Position numbers and translations under genes: made by a program. The notes under the pieces were generated by a model that was not told the DNA's origin, searched no databases, and saw only the letters and a program-made list of their open reading frames with translations. A DNA stretch of 64,000 nucleotides from Amycolatopsis saalfeldensis (GTDB taxonomy: Bacteria; Actinomycetota; Actinomycetes; Mycobacteriales; Pseudonocardiaceae): assembly GCF_900110575.1 (NCBI RefSeq), contig NZ_FOEF01000015.1, forward strand, positions 1-64,000, given 5' to 3'. Positions within the stretch are counted from its first letter, which is position 1. Every line of letters starts with the position of its first letter. Positions 50,478 to 58,635 of the stretch are shown one piece after another.

Positions 50478-51218
50478 TCAGATGACGCCACCGTTGGTGT
50501 GGAGCACCTGGCCGTTGACCCAGCGCGCCGGGCCGGCGAGGAACGCGACGGTCTCCGCGACGTCCTCGGGCACGCCGAGGCGCTCCAGTGGCGCCATCTT
50601 CGCGAGCTGGTCGACGGTCGCCTCGTCCTTGCCGTCGAGGAACAGCGGGGTCGCGGTCGGACCGGGGGCCACGGCGTTCACGGTGATGTCGCGGCCGCGC
50701 AGCTCACGGGCCAGGATCAGGGTGATCGCGTCGACCGCGCCCTTGGTGGCGGCGTAGCCGGTGTAGCCGACCAGGCCGATCTTCACCACCGAGGACGAGA
50801 AGTTGATCAGCGCGCCGCCGCGGCGCAGGCGTCGTGCGGCCTGCTGGCCGACGACGAACGTGCCGCGGACGTTGGTGCGGTGCATGCGGTCGAAGTCGTC
50901 GAGGTCCAGCTCGGCCAGCGGCGCCAGCAGCATCACCCCGGCCGTGTGCACGACCACGTCGACGCCGCCGTAACGCTGCTCCGCCGTGTCGAACAGGGCC
51001 GCGACCTGCGTTTCGTCGGCGACGTCGGCCTGCGCGGCGCTCGCCGTGCCGCCCGCGGCGGTGATGGCCTCGACGACTTCCTCGGCGCGGGCCGGGTTGC
51101 CGGCGTAGTGGACGAGCACGCTCATCCCGTCGGCGGCCAGCCGCCGCGCGACCGCCCGGCCGATCCCGCCGGACCCCCCGGTGACGATCGCGACGCGGGT
51201 GTTCTCGGTGCTGCTCAT
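50478..51218 (-). CDS. SDR family oxidoreductase (glucose/3-ketoacyl reductase type)
   Basis: This 246-residue classical SDR has TGGSGGIG (about 13-20), HTAGV in the NNAG position, Ser-Tyr-Lys (FSSSVVKIGLVGYTGYAATK) and PGPTATPLF. The family is FabG-like. It is divergent from a TetR gene, with a 17-bp dyad between them. The product is probably a stress or xenobiotic carbonyl reductase; the substrate is unknown. Confidence 0.88.
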   Translation of the reverse strand: MSSTENTRVAIVTGGSGGIGRAVARRLAADGMSVLVHYAGNPARAEEVVEAITAAGGTASAAQADVADETQVAALFDTAEQRYGGVDVVVHTAGVMLLAPLAELDLDDFDRMHRTNVRGTFVVGQQAARRLRRGGALINFSSSVVKIGLVGYTGYAATKGAVDAITLILARELRGRDITVNAVAPGPTATPLFLDGKDEATVDQLAKMAPLERLGVPEDVAETVAFLAGPARWVNGQVLHTNGGVI

Positions 51219-51318
51219 GGCCTGTCTCCGTCCGTATCGGTGTTTCGCTCTGTTGATAGCGAAGTTACGCGCTCGGACGTAGCGGGGCTAGGGGCTTCTC
51301 GTAGCAACGCTATGATCT

Positions 51319-51335
51319 GCGTAACATTGCTACGC
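51319..51335. promoter_or_regulatory. TetR-type operator between the SDR and TetR genes
   Basis: GCGTAACATTGCTACGC is a 17-bp site with matching GCGTA/TACGC arms and CA/TG symmetric inner bases. Further half-sites stand nearby: GTTACGC at 51265, TAGCAACGCTA at 51302. It lies in the 147-bp spacer between the two divergent genes and so could control both. Confidence 0.55.
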
Positions 51336-51365
51336 CGCGCTGATATCTGCGCTAGGGTGGCGGCC

Positions 51366-52073
51366 ATGGACGTGCGATCGCAGATGCTGGAGGCGGCGGA
51401 GAAGCTGCTCGACGCCTCGCCGGACCGCGACATCTCCACGCGGGCCGTCTGCGAGGCGGTCGGGGTCGGCGCGCCGATGCTCTACCGGCTGTTCGGGGAC
51501 AAGAACGGCCTGCTCAGCGCGGTCGTGGACCACGGTTTCGACCGGTACCTGGCCACCAAGCGGGCGGCCGAGCCGTCGTCGGATCCGGTGGCCGATCTGA
51601 AGACGGGCTGGGACACGCACGTCGCCTTCGCCAAGGCGCACCCCGCGGTCTACCGGCTGATGTATTCGCCGAGTTTCGCCGATGTGCCGAGCACGGCGCA
51701 GGAGGCGCTCCGGCTCTTGCGCGAGGTCCTGGTCCGCTGCGCCGCGGCGGGCCGGCTGCGGATCGACCCGGACGTCGCGGCCCAGCGGATCATGGCGGCG
51801 AACATCGGCGTCGCGCTCAGCTTGGTGAGCCAGCCGGAGACGCACACCGACCCCGACCTCTCGACCCGAGTCCGCGACGCGGTCCATGACAGCCTGCTGG
51901 TCCCCGCCGGCAAGAAGCCCGCGAAGAGGGCCGATGCGCCGCTGCCCGGTGCCGCGTTGCAGCTGGCCGCGGTGCTGCGCACCGAGCCGACTTCGTTGGG
52001 GGAGCAGGAAACGCAGCTGTTGCTGAAGTGGCTCGACAGCCTGGCTGTGCCTTCGGGGAAACGCTCGCACTAG
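51366..52073 (+). CDS. TetR family transcriptional regulator
   Basis: This 235-residue protein has a TetR helix-turn-helix at 1-55 (DISTRAVCEAVGVGAPMLYR) and a C-terminal ligand domain with FAKAHPAVYRLMYSPSFADV. The C-terminal 35 residues carry an extra helix. It is divergent from the SDR pair at 49538-51218, with a dyad between them, so it probably represses both SDR genes and itself. The ligand is unknown. Confidence 0.9.
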   Translation: MDVRSQMLEAAEKLLDASPDRDISTRAVCEAVGVGAPMLYRLFGDKNGLLSAVVDHGFDRYLATKRAAEPSSDPVADLKTGWDTHVAFAKAHPAVYRLMYSPSFADVPSTAQEALRLLREVLVRCAAAGRLRIDPDVAAQRIMAANIGVALSLVSQPETHTDPDLSTRVRDAVHDSLLVPAGKKPAKRADAPLPGAALQLAAVLRTEPTSLGEQETQLLLKWLDSLAVPSGKRSH

Positions 52074-52154
52074 GCGTGATGTCCAGGAAGGTCGTACCGG
52101 GTTGAGGATGTGACGGCTTGTCGTGCAGCGAGGTGAAGGCCTCTGGTTGTGAGA

Positions 52155-52559
52155 CTAGCTCTGTTCGATGCGGACCATGTTGCCCGCGGGGTCGCGGACG
52201 GCGGCGTCGCGAGCACCCCACGGCTGGCTGACGGGCTCCTGCACCACGTCGGCGCCGGGGGAGCCGGCGACCTTCTCGAAGGTCTCGTCCAGGTTGTCGC
52301 TGCTGAACTGGAGTGGGCGCAGCTCGCCCTTCGCGAGCAGGGCGGCGAGGGCGTCGCCGTCCTCCTGGGAACGGCCGGCGTGCGGCTGGGACAGCACGAT
52401 CTGGATCTCGGGCTGGCTGGCCGTCGCGAGCGTGATCCAGCGGAAGCCGCCTTGGGACACCTCGTTGCGCACGGTGAGCCCGAGGGTGTCGCGGTAGAAG
52501 GCGAGCGCGGCGTCCGGATCGTCGACGAGGACGTGCACGTGGCTGATGGAAACGGTCAT
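52155..52559 (-). CDS. VOC family glyoxalase-like protein
   Basis: This 134-residue protein starts MTVSISHVHVLVDDPDAALA and has FYRDTLGLTVRNEVSQGGFR and QPWGARDAAVRDPAGNMVRI, the classic two-repeat glyoxalase/bleomycin resistance fold. Metal ligands His9 or His11 and a terminal Glu (IEQS) are visible. It is a stand-alone detoxification candidate. An alternative GTG start lies two codons upstream. Confidence 0.85.
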   Translation of the reverse strand: MTVSISHVHVLVDDPDAALAFYRDTLGLTVRNEVSQGGFRWITLATASQPEIQIVLSQPHAGRSQEDGDALAALLAKGELRPLQFSSDNLDETFEKVAGSPGADVVQEPVSQPWGARDAAVRDPAGNMVRIEQS

Positions 52560-52658
52560 GGGCACCGACGCTAGCCGGAAGCGGGTCCGGGCGCTTCTCC
52601 GAAACTGATCGGCTCTCGTCCTCGGCCCCGAGCGCCTCGTCCCTGCGCTGAGAAGTCC

Positions 52659-53069
52659 TTACACGCTCTGCTTCTGACCATCCTCGTCGAACCGGGCTTG
52701 CGTGGCGAGGATGTCGGTGGCGTTGTCGCGGAGCCAGTAGAAGAGCGTGGACAGCGACTCGCCGGTGCCACGGCCGAGCGGGGTCAGCCCGTAGCTCACC
52801 TGCGGCGGGGTGGTGGGCTCGACCGTGCGCCAGACCAGTCCGTCGCGGACCAGGGTGCGCAGCGTCTGCGACAGCATCTTCTCGCTGACCCCGTCGATCG
52901 ACCGGCGCAGCTCGAAGAACCGCAGTTCCTTGTCCCGCAGGGCGATCAGCACCCACACGCCCCAGCGGCTGGTGACGTGGTCGAGCACCGTGCGCGCCGG
53001 GCAGTCGGTGTGAAACACCTCATAACCCTCCGCTTCGGCGCGCCCCCTGAACTGCGTCCATTCCTCCAT
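52659..53069 (-). CDS. HxlR family transcriptional regulator
   Basis: This 136-residue protein has the HxlR core: a Cys in HTDCPARTVLDHVTSRWGVWV, FFELRRSIDGVSEKMLSQTL as the recognition region, and RDGLVWRTVEPTTPPQVSYG as the wing. It is divergent from an NmrA-like gene at 53163, with ACTTCGAAGT between them, which is a usual arrangement for HxlR-controlled electrophile-detoxification genes. Confidence 0.88.
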   Translation of the reverse strand: MEEWTQFRGRAEAEGYEVFHTDCPARTVLDHVTSRWGVWVLIALRDKELRFFELRRSIDGVSEKMLSQTLRTLVRDGLVWRTVEPTTPPQVSYGLTPLGRGTGESLSTLFYWLRDNATDILATQARFDEDGQKQSV

Positions 53070-53080
53070 GTCGTGAGCTT

Positions 53081-53090
53081 ACTTCGAAGT
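53081..53090. promoter_or_regulatory. palindromic operator for the HxlR/NmrA pair
   Basis: ACTTCGAAGT is a perfect 10-bp palindrome 12 bp upstream of the HxlR gene and 73 bp from the NmrA-like gene. It lies between two CTTAC direct repeats. The spot fits an operator for both divergent genes. Confidence 0.45.
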
Positions 53091-53162
53091 GCGTCCTTAC
53101 CGTCCGGCCAAGCGCTTCCTAACGTCGTGGCCACGGGGGAACCGACGGAGGAGAGCGGGAAG

Positions 53163-53978
53163 ATGATCGTGGTGACAGGGGCGACCGGCAACGTCGGCCG
53201 CCCGCTCGTGGCGGCGCTGGCGGCGGCGGGCGCACAGGTGACGGCGGTATCGCGGAGCAAGCCGGCGGAGTGGCCGTCCGGCATCGCGCACCGGCGCGCG
53301 GACCTGGCCGAGCCGGAAGGACTCCGGCCGGTCCTGGACGGCGCGGACGCGCTGTTCCTCTTCCCACAGGGCCCGGCCGACGCGCTGGTCGACGTCGCGA
53401 AGGCCGGGGGAGTGCGAAGGATCGTGCTGCTGTCCTCGCAGGGCGCCGGCACCAGGCCCGGCGCGTACGCCCATTTCGCCGGGTTCGAGCGTGCGGTGCG
53501 GAACTCCGGGCTGGCCTGGACCGTGCTGCGTCCGGGCGGCTTCGCGACAAACACGTTGGCGTGGCAGGAAAGCATCCGTGTCAACTGGACGGCCGCCGCA
53601 CCTTTCGGGGACGTCGCCCTCCCGTTCGTCGACCCGGCCGACGTGGCCGAAGTGGCGGCGAAAGTGCTGCTGGGCGACGGGCACGCGGGCCGCGTCTACG
53701 AGCTGACGGGCCCGGCTCCGCTCACGCCGCGGGAGCGCGCGCACGCCATCGGCGAGGCACTGGGTGTGGCCGTGCGCTTCCTCGACCAGAGCCCGGCGGA
53801 CGCGCGTGCCGAAATGGCGGCGCAGGTGCCCGGCCCGATCGCCGACGCGACGCTCGCGGTGCTCGGTGACCCGCTGCCCGCGGAACGGCGGGTCAGCCCT
53901 GACGTCGAGCGGATCCTGGGCCGCCCGGCGCGGTCGTTCGCCGAGTGGGCCGCGCGTTCCGCCGCGGCCTTCGAGTAG
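53163..53978 (+). CDS. NmrA/NAD(P)H-binding family oxidoreductase
   Basis: This 271-residue atypical SDR starts MIVVTGATGNVGRPLVAALA (GATGNVG motif) and has RIVLLSSQGAGTRPGAYAHF and WTVLRPGGFATNTLAWQES, typical of the QOR2/NmrA-like group. It probably reduces quinones or acts as a redox sensor. It is divergent from the HxlR gene and is followed after 10 bp by an alpha/beta-hydrolase gene on the same strand. Confidence 0.87.
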   Translation: MIVVTGATGNVGRPLVAALAAAGAQVTAVSRSKPAEWPSGIAHRRADLAEPEGLRPVLDGADALFLFPQGPADALVDVAKAGGVRRIVLLSSQGAGTRPGAYAHFAGFERAVRNSGLAWTVLRPGGFATNTLAWQESIRVNWTAAAPFGDVALPFVDPADVAEVAAKVLLGDGHAGRVYELTGPAPLTPRERAHAIGEALGVAVRFLDQSPADARAEMAAQVPGPIADATLAVLGDPLPAERRVSPDVERILGRPARSFAEWAARSAAAFE

Positions 53979-53988
53979 GGGCCGCGCC

Positions 53989-54855
53989 GTGCCGATGACG
54001 CGCGTACTCGATTCGACGATGTTCCACCGCGAGACCGGCGCGGGCGCGCCGATGGTCTTCCTGCACGGGAACCCGACCTCGTCCTACCTCTGGCGGCACG
54101 TGCTGCCCGCGGTGGGCGAGCCCGGCCGGCTGCTCGCGCCGGACCTGATCGGCATGGGCGAGTCGGGAAAACCGCCGCTCGCCTACACCTTCGACGACCA
54201 CGCCCGCTACCTCGACGCCTGGTTCGACGCACTCGGCCTCGACCGGGTCGTGCTCGTCGGCCACGACTGGGGCGGCGCGCTCGCGTTCGACTTCGCCGCC
54301 CGCCACCCTGGCCGCGTCCGCGGGCTCGCGTTCACCGAGACGATCGTGAAAGCCATGGCGTGGCACGAGTTCCCGGACGGCGGCCAGGAGCTGTTCCGCG
54401 CGCTCAAGACCCCGGGCGCCGGCGAACAACTGGTGCTCGAAGACAACAGCTTCCTCCGGGACGGGCTGCCGGCCTCGACGCGGACCACCTTGGCCGCCGC
54501 CGATCTCGAGGCCTACCTCCGCCCGTACCCGACGCCGGAAACCCGCCGGCCGCTGCTGAACTGGGCGCGGTCGATGCCACTGGGCGGCGAGCCCGCGGAC
54601 GTCGTCGCGCGGGTGAACCGGTACGTCGCCTGGCTGTCGGCCGGCGCGGAGGTGCCCAAGCTGCTGGTCACCTTCGAACCGGGCCCGGGCGCGATGCTGG
54701 GGCCGCGCCTGCACGCGTGGTGCGCCGAGACCTACGCGGCCCTCGAAGTGGCCCACCACCCGGTACCCGCCGGGCACCACACCCCCGAGGACCAGCCCGC
54801 CGCGCTCGCCGCCTCACTCGCGAACTGGGCCGACGCGCACGGCCTGCGCTCCTAG
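53989..54855 (+). CDS. haloalkane dehalogenase-like alpha/beta hydrolase
   Basis: This 288-residue alpha/beta hydrolase has the haloalkane dehalogenase set: halide-binding Asn28 in HGNPTSSYLW, nucleophile Asp93 and halide-binding Trp94 in GHDWGGALA, Glu117 in GLAFTETIV, and a catalytic His at about 263 in GHHTPEDQP. Such enzymes hydrolyse carbon-halogen bonds to alcohol and halide. The GTG at 53989 has AGGGG about 9 bases upstream; an ATG at 53995 is possible. It forms an operon with the NmrA-like gene. Epoxide hydrolase or esterase activity cannot be excluded. Confidence 0.82.
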   Translation: MPMTRVLDSTMFHRETGAGAPMVFLHGNPTSSYLWRHVLPAVGEPGRLLAPDLIGMGESGKPPLAYTFDDHARYLDAWFDALGLDRVVLVGHDWGGALAFDFAARHPGRVRGLAFTETIVKAMAWHEFPDGGQELFRALKTPGAGEQLVLEDNSFLRDGLPASTRTTLAAADLEAYLRPYPTPETRRPLLNWARSMPLGGEPADVVARVNRYVAWLSAGAEVPKLLVTFEPGPGAMLGPRLHAWCAETYAALEVAHHPVPAGHHTPEDQPAALAASLANWADAHGLRS

Positions 54856-54966
54856 AGCAGGCTGCCTGGCACCGTCCACTTTGTACACAGGGTGCGAACA
54901 CGCCGGCGGTGTACGGGCTGTCGTTCGCCACCGCGCTGATCACCGAGGATCAAGCGGCCAGGCTGG

Positions 54967-55857
54967 TTACGGCGCTGGTGGAGCCACCTCGAGCCGGGTG
55001 AGCAGGCCGGTCAGCGCGAGGCCCAGCGGCTGGTCCACGAGTACGTCCGCGTAGCTGTCGCCGCGCGTCTCGCCGTGGTTGACGATCAGCACGGGCTTGC
55101 CGGTTTTCGCGGCGTGGCGGACGAAGCGCAGGCCGGACATCACCGTGAGGGAAGAGCCGAGGACCAGCACCGCGGCAGCCTCGTCGACCAGCCGGTAGCA
55201 GCGCTCGACGCGGGCCCGCGGCACGTTCTCGCCGAAGAAGACCACGTCCGGTTTCAGCACGCCCGCGCAGGCCGTGCAGGGGACCAGGCGGAACGAGCGG
55301 ACGACGTCCTCGCCGAGTTCGGCGTCGCCGTCCGGGTTCATCCGGGTGACGGTGCCGCCGAAGCCGGGATTGGCCTCGCGCAGCCGGGCGTCCAGCTCCT
55401 CGCGAGCGCTGGACCGGCGGCAGCCCAGGCAGATCACGCGGTCGAGGTTGCCGTGCAGCTCGACCACGCCCGGGGTGCCGGCCGCGCGGTGCAGGCCGTC
55501 GACGTTCTGCGTGATCACCCCGGACAGGTGCCCGGCGGCCCGCAGCGCGGCGACGGCGTGGTGGCCGGCGTTCGGCGCCGCCCGCGCGATGGTCCGCCAG
55601 CCCAGGTGGCTGCGCGCCCAATAGCGGCGGCGGCCGTCCTCGCCGGCGACGAACTCGCCGTAGGTCATCGGGGTGTGCCGGCGCAGGCTGCCGGATTCGC
55701 CGCGGTAGTCCGGGATGCCGGACTCGGTGGAGATCCCGGCGCCGGTGAGCGCCACGACCCGGCCGGCGGCCAGCGCCCGGGCCACCTCGGCGAGGGTGCC
55801 GGTGCGCGGGAGCGGCTCCCCGGTGCCGGCCCAGGTCAACGTCGGTCGTGTGCGCAC
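54967..55857 (-). CDS. Sir2 family NAD-dependent protein deacetylase
   Basis: This 296-residue sirtuin has GAGISTESGIPDYRG for NAD binding, TQNVDGLHRAAG, the catalytic His in ELHG, and zinc ligands VICLGCRRS and CTACAG. It probably removes acyl groups from lysine of metabolic enzymes. Class III-like features (a Tyr-Arg pair) are not obvious. A GTG start is used. It lies 9 bp from the sugar porter on the same strand, so they may be one transcript. Confidence 0.92.
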   Translation of the reverse strand: MRTRPTLTWAGTGEPLPRTGTLAEVARALAAGRVVALTGAGISTESGIPDYRGESGSLRRHTPMTYGEFVAGEDGRRRYWARSHLGWRTIARAAPNAGHHAVAALRAAGHLSGVITQNVDGLHRAAGTPGVVELHGNLDRVICLGCRRSSAREELDARLREANPGFGGTVTRMNPDGDAELGEDVVRSFRLVPCTACAGVLKPDVVFFGENVPRARVERCYRLVDEAAAVLVLGSSLTVMSGLRFVRHAAKTGKPVLIVNHGETRGDSYADVLVDQPLGLALTGLLTRLEVAPPAP

Positions 55858-55866
55858 CCGCCCAGT

Positions 55867-57225
55867 TTACGGGCGGGCCAGCTCGCGCTCGAGGTCCTCC
55901 AGGCTGCGGCCCTTCGTCTCCGGCATCAGCTTCTTCACGAACACGAACGCCAGCGCCGTCATCACGGCGAAGAACAGGAAGTTCAGCCCCGCGCCGAACC
56001 GGGCCAGCAGCGGCGGGAAGACCAGCGCGACGGCCAGGTTGAACAGCCAGTTGAGCACCACGCACAGGCCCACCGCGGCCGCGCGGACCCGCAGCGGGAA
56101 CAGCTCCGGCAGCGCGACCCACTGGACCGGGCCCCAGGACACGGAGAACGACGCGACGTAGACCACGATGCCCGCCAGCGTCAGGCCGAGCAGCAGCGGC
56201 CCCGTGGCCATCCCGGACAGGTTGGCCGCGGCCAGCAGGATCATCGCGCCGCACATGCCCAGCGCGCCGGCGAGCAGCAGCGGCCGCCGCCCGGCGCGGT
56301 CGATCAAGCGCATCGCGGGCAGCGTCATCAGCATGTTGACGGCGCCGATGCCGACGTTCGCCAGAATCGCGCCGGAGGAGCCGAAGCCGACATTGGTCAG
56401 CAGCGTCGGGGCGTAGTAGATGATCGTGTTGATCCCGACGAAGTTCTGGAAGAACACCAGCAGCAGGCCGACGGTGAACACCTTCCGCAGGCGGCCGCCG
56501 GTGAGCATGCGCAGCCGCAGCGGCTCCTCGTTCTCGGCCGCGGCGCGGGCGCCGGCGCGGATTTCGGCCAGCTCCGCCTCGGCGACGGCCTCGCTGCCGC
56601 GCAGCCCGGTGAGGACCTGCTTGGCCCCGGCGTCGTCCTGTTCGGCCACGACCAGCCAGCGCGGGCTCTCCGGCTGGGTGTAGATCCCGGCCATGAGCAG
56701 CACGGCGGGCACCACGCCCAGCCCGATCATCCACCGCCACGCGCCCGCGCCGGACAGCGCGTAGTCGGCGAGGTAGGCGACCAGGATGCCGATCGTGACC
56801 AGCAGCTGCATCAGCGACGTGAGCTTGCCGCGGATCTCCTTCGGCGCCAGCTCGGACAGGTACATCGGCACCACCACCGACGCGATGCCGACGCCGATGC
56901 CCATCACGAACCGGAACGCCACCAGCAGCGGCGCGCCGCCGGCCAGCGCGGCGCCGAGCGTGCCGACGGTGAACACCGCGCCGGAGGCCAGGATCATCCG
57001 GCGCCGGCCCAGCGAGTCGGCCAGCCGCCCGGCCAGGCCCGCGCCCGCCATCGACCCGGCGAGCAACCCGGAGACGACCAGGCCCTGCGCGATCGGGCTG
57101 AGCGGGATGTCGCGGCCGATGTAGAGCAGCGCGCCGGAGATCACGCCGGTGTCGTAGCCCCAGAGGATCCCGCCGAGCGCGCCGAAGAACCAGATGCCGA
57201 AGTTCGATTTCCGGTGCCCGTTCAC
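55867..57225 (-). CDS. MFS sugar porter
   Basis: This 452-residue protein has 12 membrane segments and the sugar-porter hallmarks: GGILWGYDTGVISGALLYI at the start, DSLGRRRMIL in loop 2-3, PESPRWLVVAE after helix 6, and PETKGRSLEDLE near the C-terminus. It probably imports a hexose, pentose or polyol by proton symport. The GTG start has only a weak ribosome site. Confidence 0.92.
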   Translation of the reverse strand: MNGHRKSNFGIWFFGALGGILWGYDTGVISGALLYIGRDIPLSPIAQGLVVSGLLAGSMAGAGLAGRLADSLGRRRMILASGAVFTVGTLGAALAGGAPLLVAFRFVMGIGVGIASVVVPMYLSELAPKEIRGKLTSLMQLLVTIGILVAYLADYALSGAGAWRWMIGLGVVPAVLLMAGIYTQPESPRWLVVAEQDDAGAKQVLTGLRGSEAVAEAELAEIRAGARAAAENEEPLRLRMLTGGRLRKVFTVGLLLVFFQNFVGINTIIYYAPTLLTNVGFGSSGAILANVGIGAVNMLMTLPAMRLIDRAGRRPLLLAGALGMCGAMILLAAANLSGMATGPLLLGLTLAGIVVYVASFSVSWGPVQWVALPELFPLRVRAAAVGLCVVLNWLFNLAVALVFPPLLARFGAGLNFLFFAVMTALAFVFVKKLMPETKGRSLEDLERELARP

Positions 57226-57352
57226 CTGATGATCATGGCCCGGTAAGGGGACATTCGCCCGATGGGACCTGATTTTCGGTATGGGTCAAGGAAATCATGT
57301 GACTTCGGGATCCGGGTGATTCAGTTCCGGGAGCGCTGGGTACCCGTCAGTC

Positions 57353-57550
57353 ATGTGGTTAGCGTTGGGCACCCCGGTGTTCCTGATGGTCGGCGCCGTT
57401 CTGATGGAGCGGGTCGAACAGCGTTGCGCGGTGGTGCAGCGCTGCGCGGAGGCACCAGCGAGATCCCGCGTGCGCGTGGCGGAACCCGCTCCGGAGCGCG
57501 AGGTCCGGCGGCCCTTGGCGGTCGTCGGCGGCGCCCCGGTGTGGAGCTGA
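57353..57550 (+). CDS. small membrane-anchored protein with a TTA codon
   Basis: This 65-residue frame starts MWLALGTPVFLMVGAVLMER, one short membrane helix, followed by a charged helical tail (RCAVVQRCAEAPARSRVRVA) and GGAPVWS at the end. The third codon is TTA, the rare leucine codon that depends on the bldA tRNA in actinomycetes. It is the only candidate gene in the 510-bp spacer between the sugar porter and the LLM gene. The ribosome site is weak, so confidence is moderate. Confidence 0.45.
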   Translation: MWLALGTPVFLMVGAVLMERVEQRCAVVQRCAEAPARSRVRVAEPAPEREVRRPLAVVGGAPVWS

Positions 57551-57735
57551 TCCGCGGACCACAAAGGACTTCCTGTTTTTCGTGCTGCGCCTGGGAACGC
57601 CGCACGGGCGGCGGGAACGCCGGTGCAGCATCGGCCATGGCCGGTGACGGCCAGGGACGATGGCCGGTGCTGCACCTGCGGGGACAGGGCCGGGTTTCCT
57701 CCGTCGGGGTGAGGGAGCCCGGCCCGTCCGCGCGT

Positions 57736-58602
57736 TCACCTCGACTTGCCGATCACCTCGTCGGTGAGCCACCGGGCGACGCCGGCGGGGTAGGGCGAGG
57801 ACAGGCCGAGGATGACGTGCGAGAAGCCGGCGCCGGTCGCCTCGCGGATCGCCGCGCGGGTGGTTTCGGGCTGGTCGTAGGCGACCGGCAGGAAGATCGA
57901 GCGGGTGATCTCCGCCGGGTCGCGGCCGATCTCCTCGCAGTAGCGGTCCAGCCGGGCACTGCGGCTGATCGCGTCCTGGATGTCGCCGCCCGGGATGTTC
58001 CAGCGGTCGGCGTGCTCGGCGACCACCCGCAACGTCGCGAGGGCGCGTCCGCCGATGACGATCGGCGGGTGGGGCCGCTGCACCGGCTTGGGATTGGCGA
58101 ACGCCCCGGTGAGCCGGTGGTGGGTGCCGTCGAAGTCGAACGGCTTGTCCTCGGTCCACAGCCGGCGGATCACGGTGCAGGCCTCGGCGAGGCTCTCCAC
58201 GGCGTGCTCGGCGTCGTGGTAGGGCAGGCCGTGCGCGTCGTACTCGCGCCGGGCCATGGGCAGGCTGGGCCGTGAGCCGGCGCCGATGCCGAACTCGAGC
58301 CGTCCGCCGGAGACGACGTCGACGGTCGTGGCGATCTTGGCCAGTACCGCGGGCGGCCGGAAGCGGTTGCTGGTGACCATCAGGCCCAGGCGCAGCCGCT
58401 CGGTCGACGCGGCCAGCGCCGAGAGCAGCGTCCAGCCTTCGAAGATCGGCCCGTCCGGGTCGCCGCCGATCGGCATGAGGTGGTCGAACAGCCAGGCGTG
58501 CTCGATCTCGGGGATCCGGTCCGCTTCGCGCCAGACGCGGTGCACGTCGGCGTAATCGACCTGCTGCGGGGCGGTCATGAGGCCGAAACTGGGGTGGGAC
58601 AT
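57736..58602 (-). CDS. LLM class F420-dependent oxidoreductase
   Basis: This 288-residue luciferase-like protein has EHAWLFDHLMPIGGDPDGPI, RLRLGLMVTSNRFRPPAVLA, GGRLEFGIGAGSRP and PPIVIGGRALATLRVVAEHA, the pattern of the F420-dependent TIGR03560 group. It probably needs cofactor F420. The C-terminus ends SPYPAGVARWLTDEVIGKS. It lies 33 bp after an aldo/keto reductase gene on the same strand, with which it may form an operon. Confidence 0.88.
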   Translation of the reverse strand: MSHPSFGLMTAPQQVDYADVHRVWREADRIPEIEHAWLFDHLMPIGGDPDGPIFEGWTLLSALAASTERLRLGLMVTSNRFRPPAVLAKIATTVDVVSGGRLEFGIGAGSRPSLPMARREYDAHGLPYHDAEHAVESLAEACTVIRRLWTEDKPFDFDGTHHRLTGAFANPKPVQRPHPPIVIGGRALATLRVVAEHADRWNIPGGDIQDAISRSARLDRYCEEIGRDPAEITRSIFLPVAYDQPETTRAAIREATGAGFSHVILGLSSPYPAGVARWLTDEVIGKSR

Positions 58603-58635
58603 GGGTTTGCGGTCCTTTCTTCGCTTCCGGCCGGG

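Noticed and set aside
57295..57675. A 126-codon minus-strand frame in the spacer before the LLM gene.
   Set aside because: It is Arg/Thr/Ala-rich without a ribosome site and lies opposite the more plausible small membrane protein frame.
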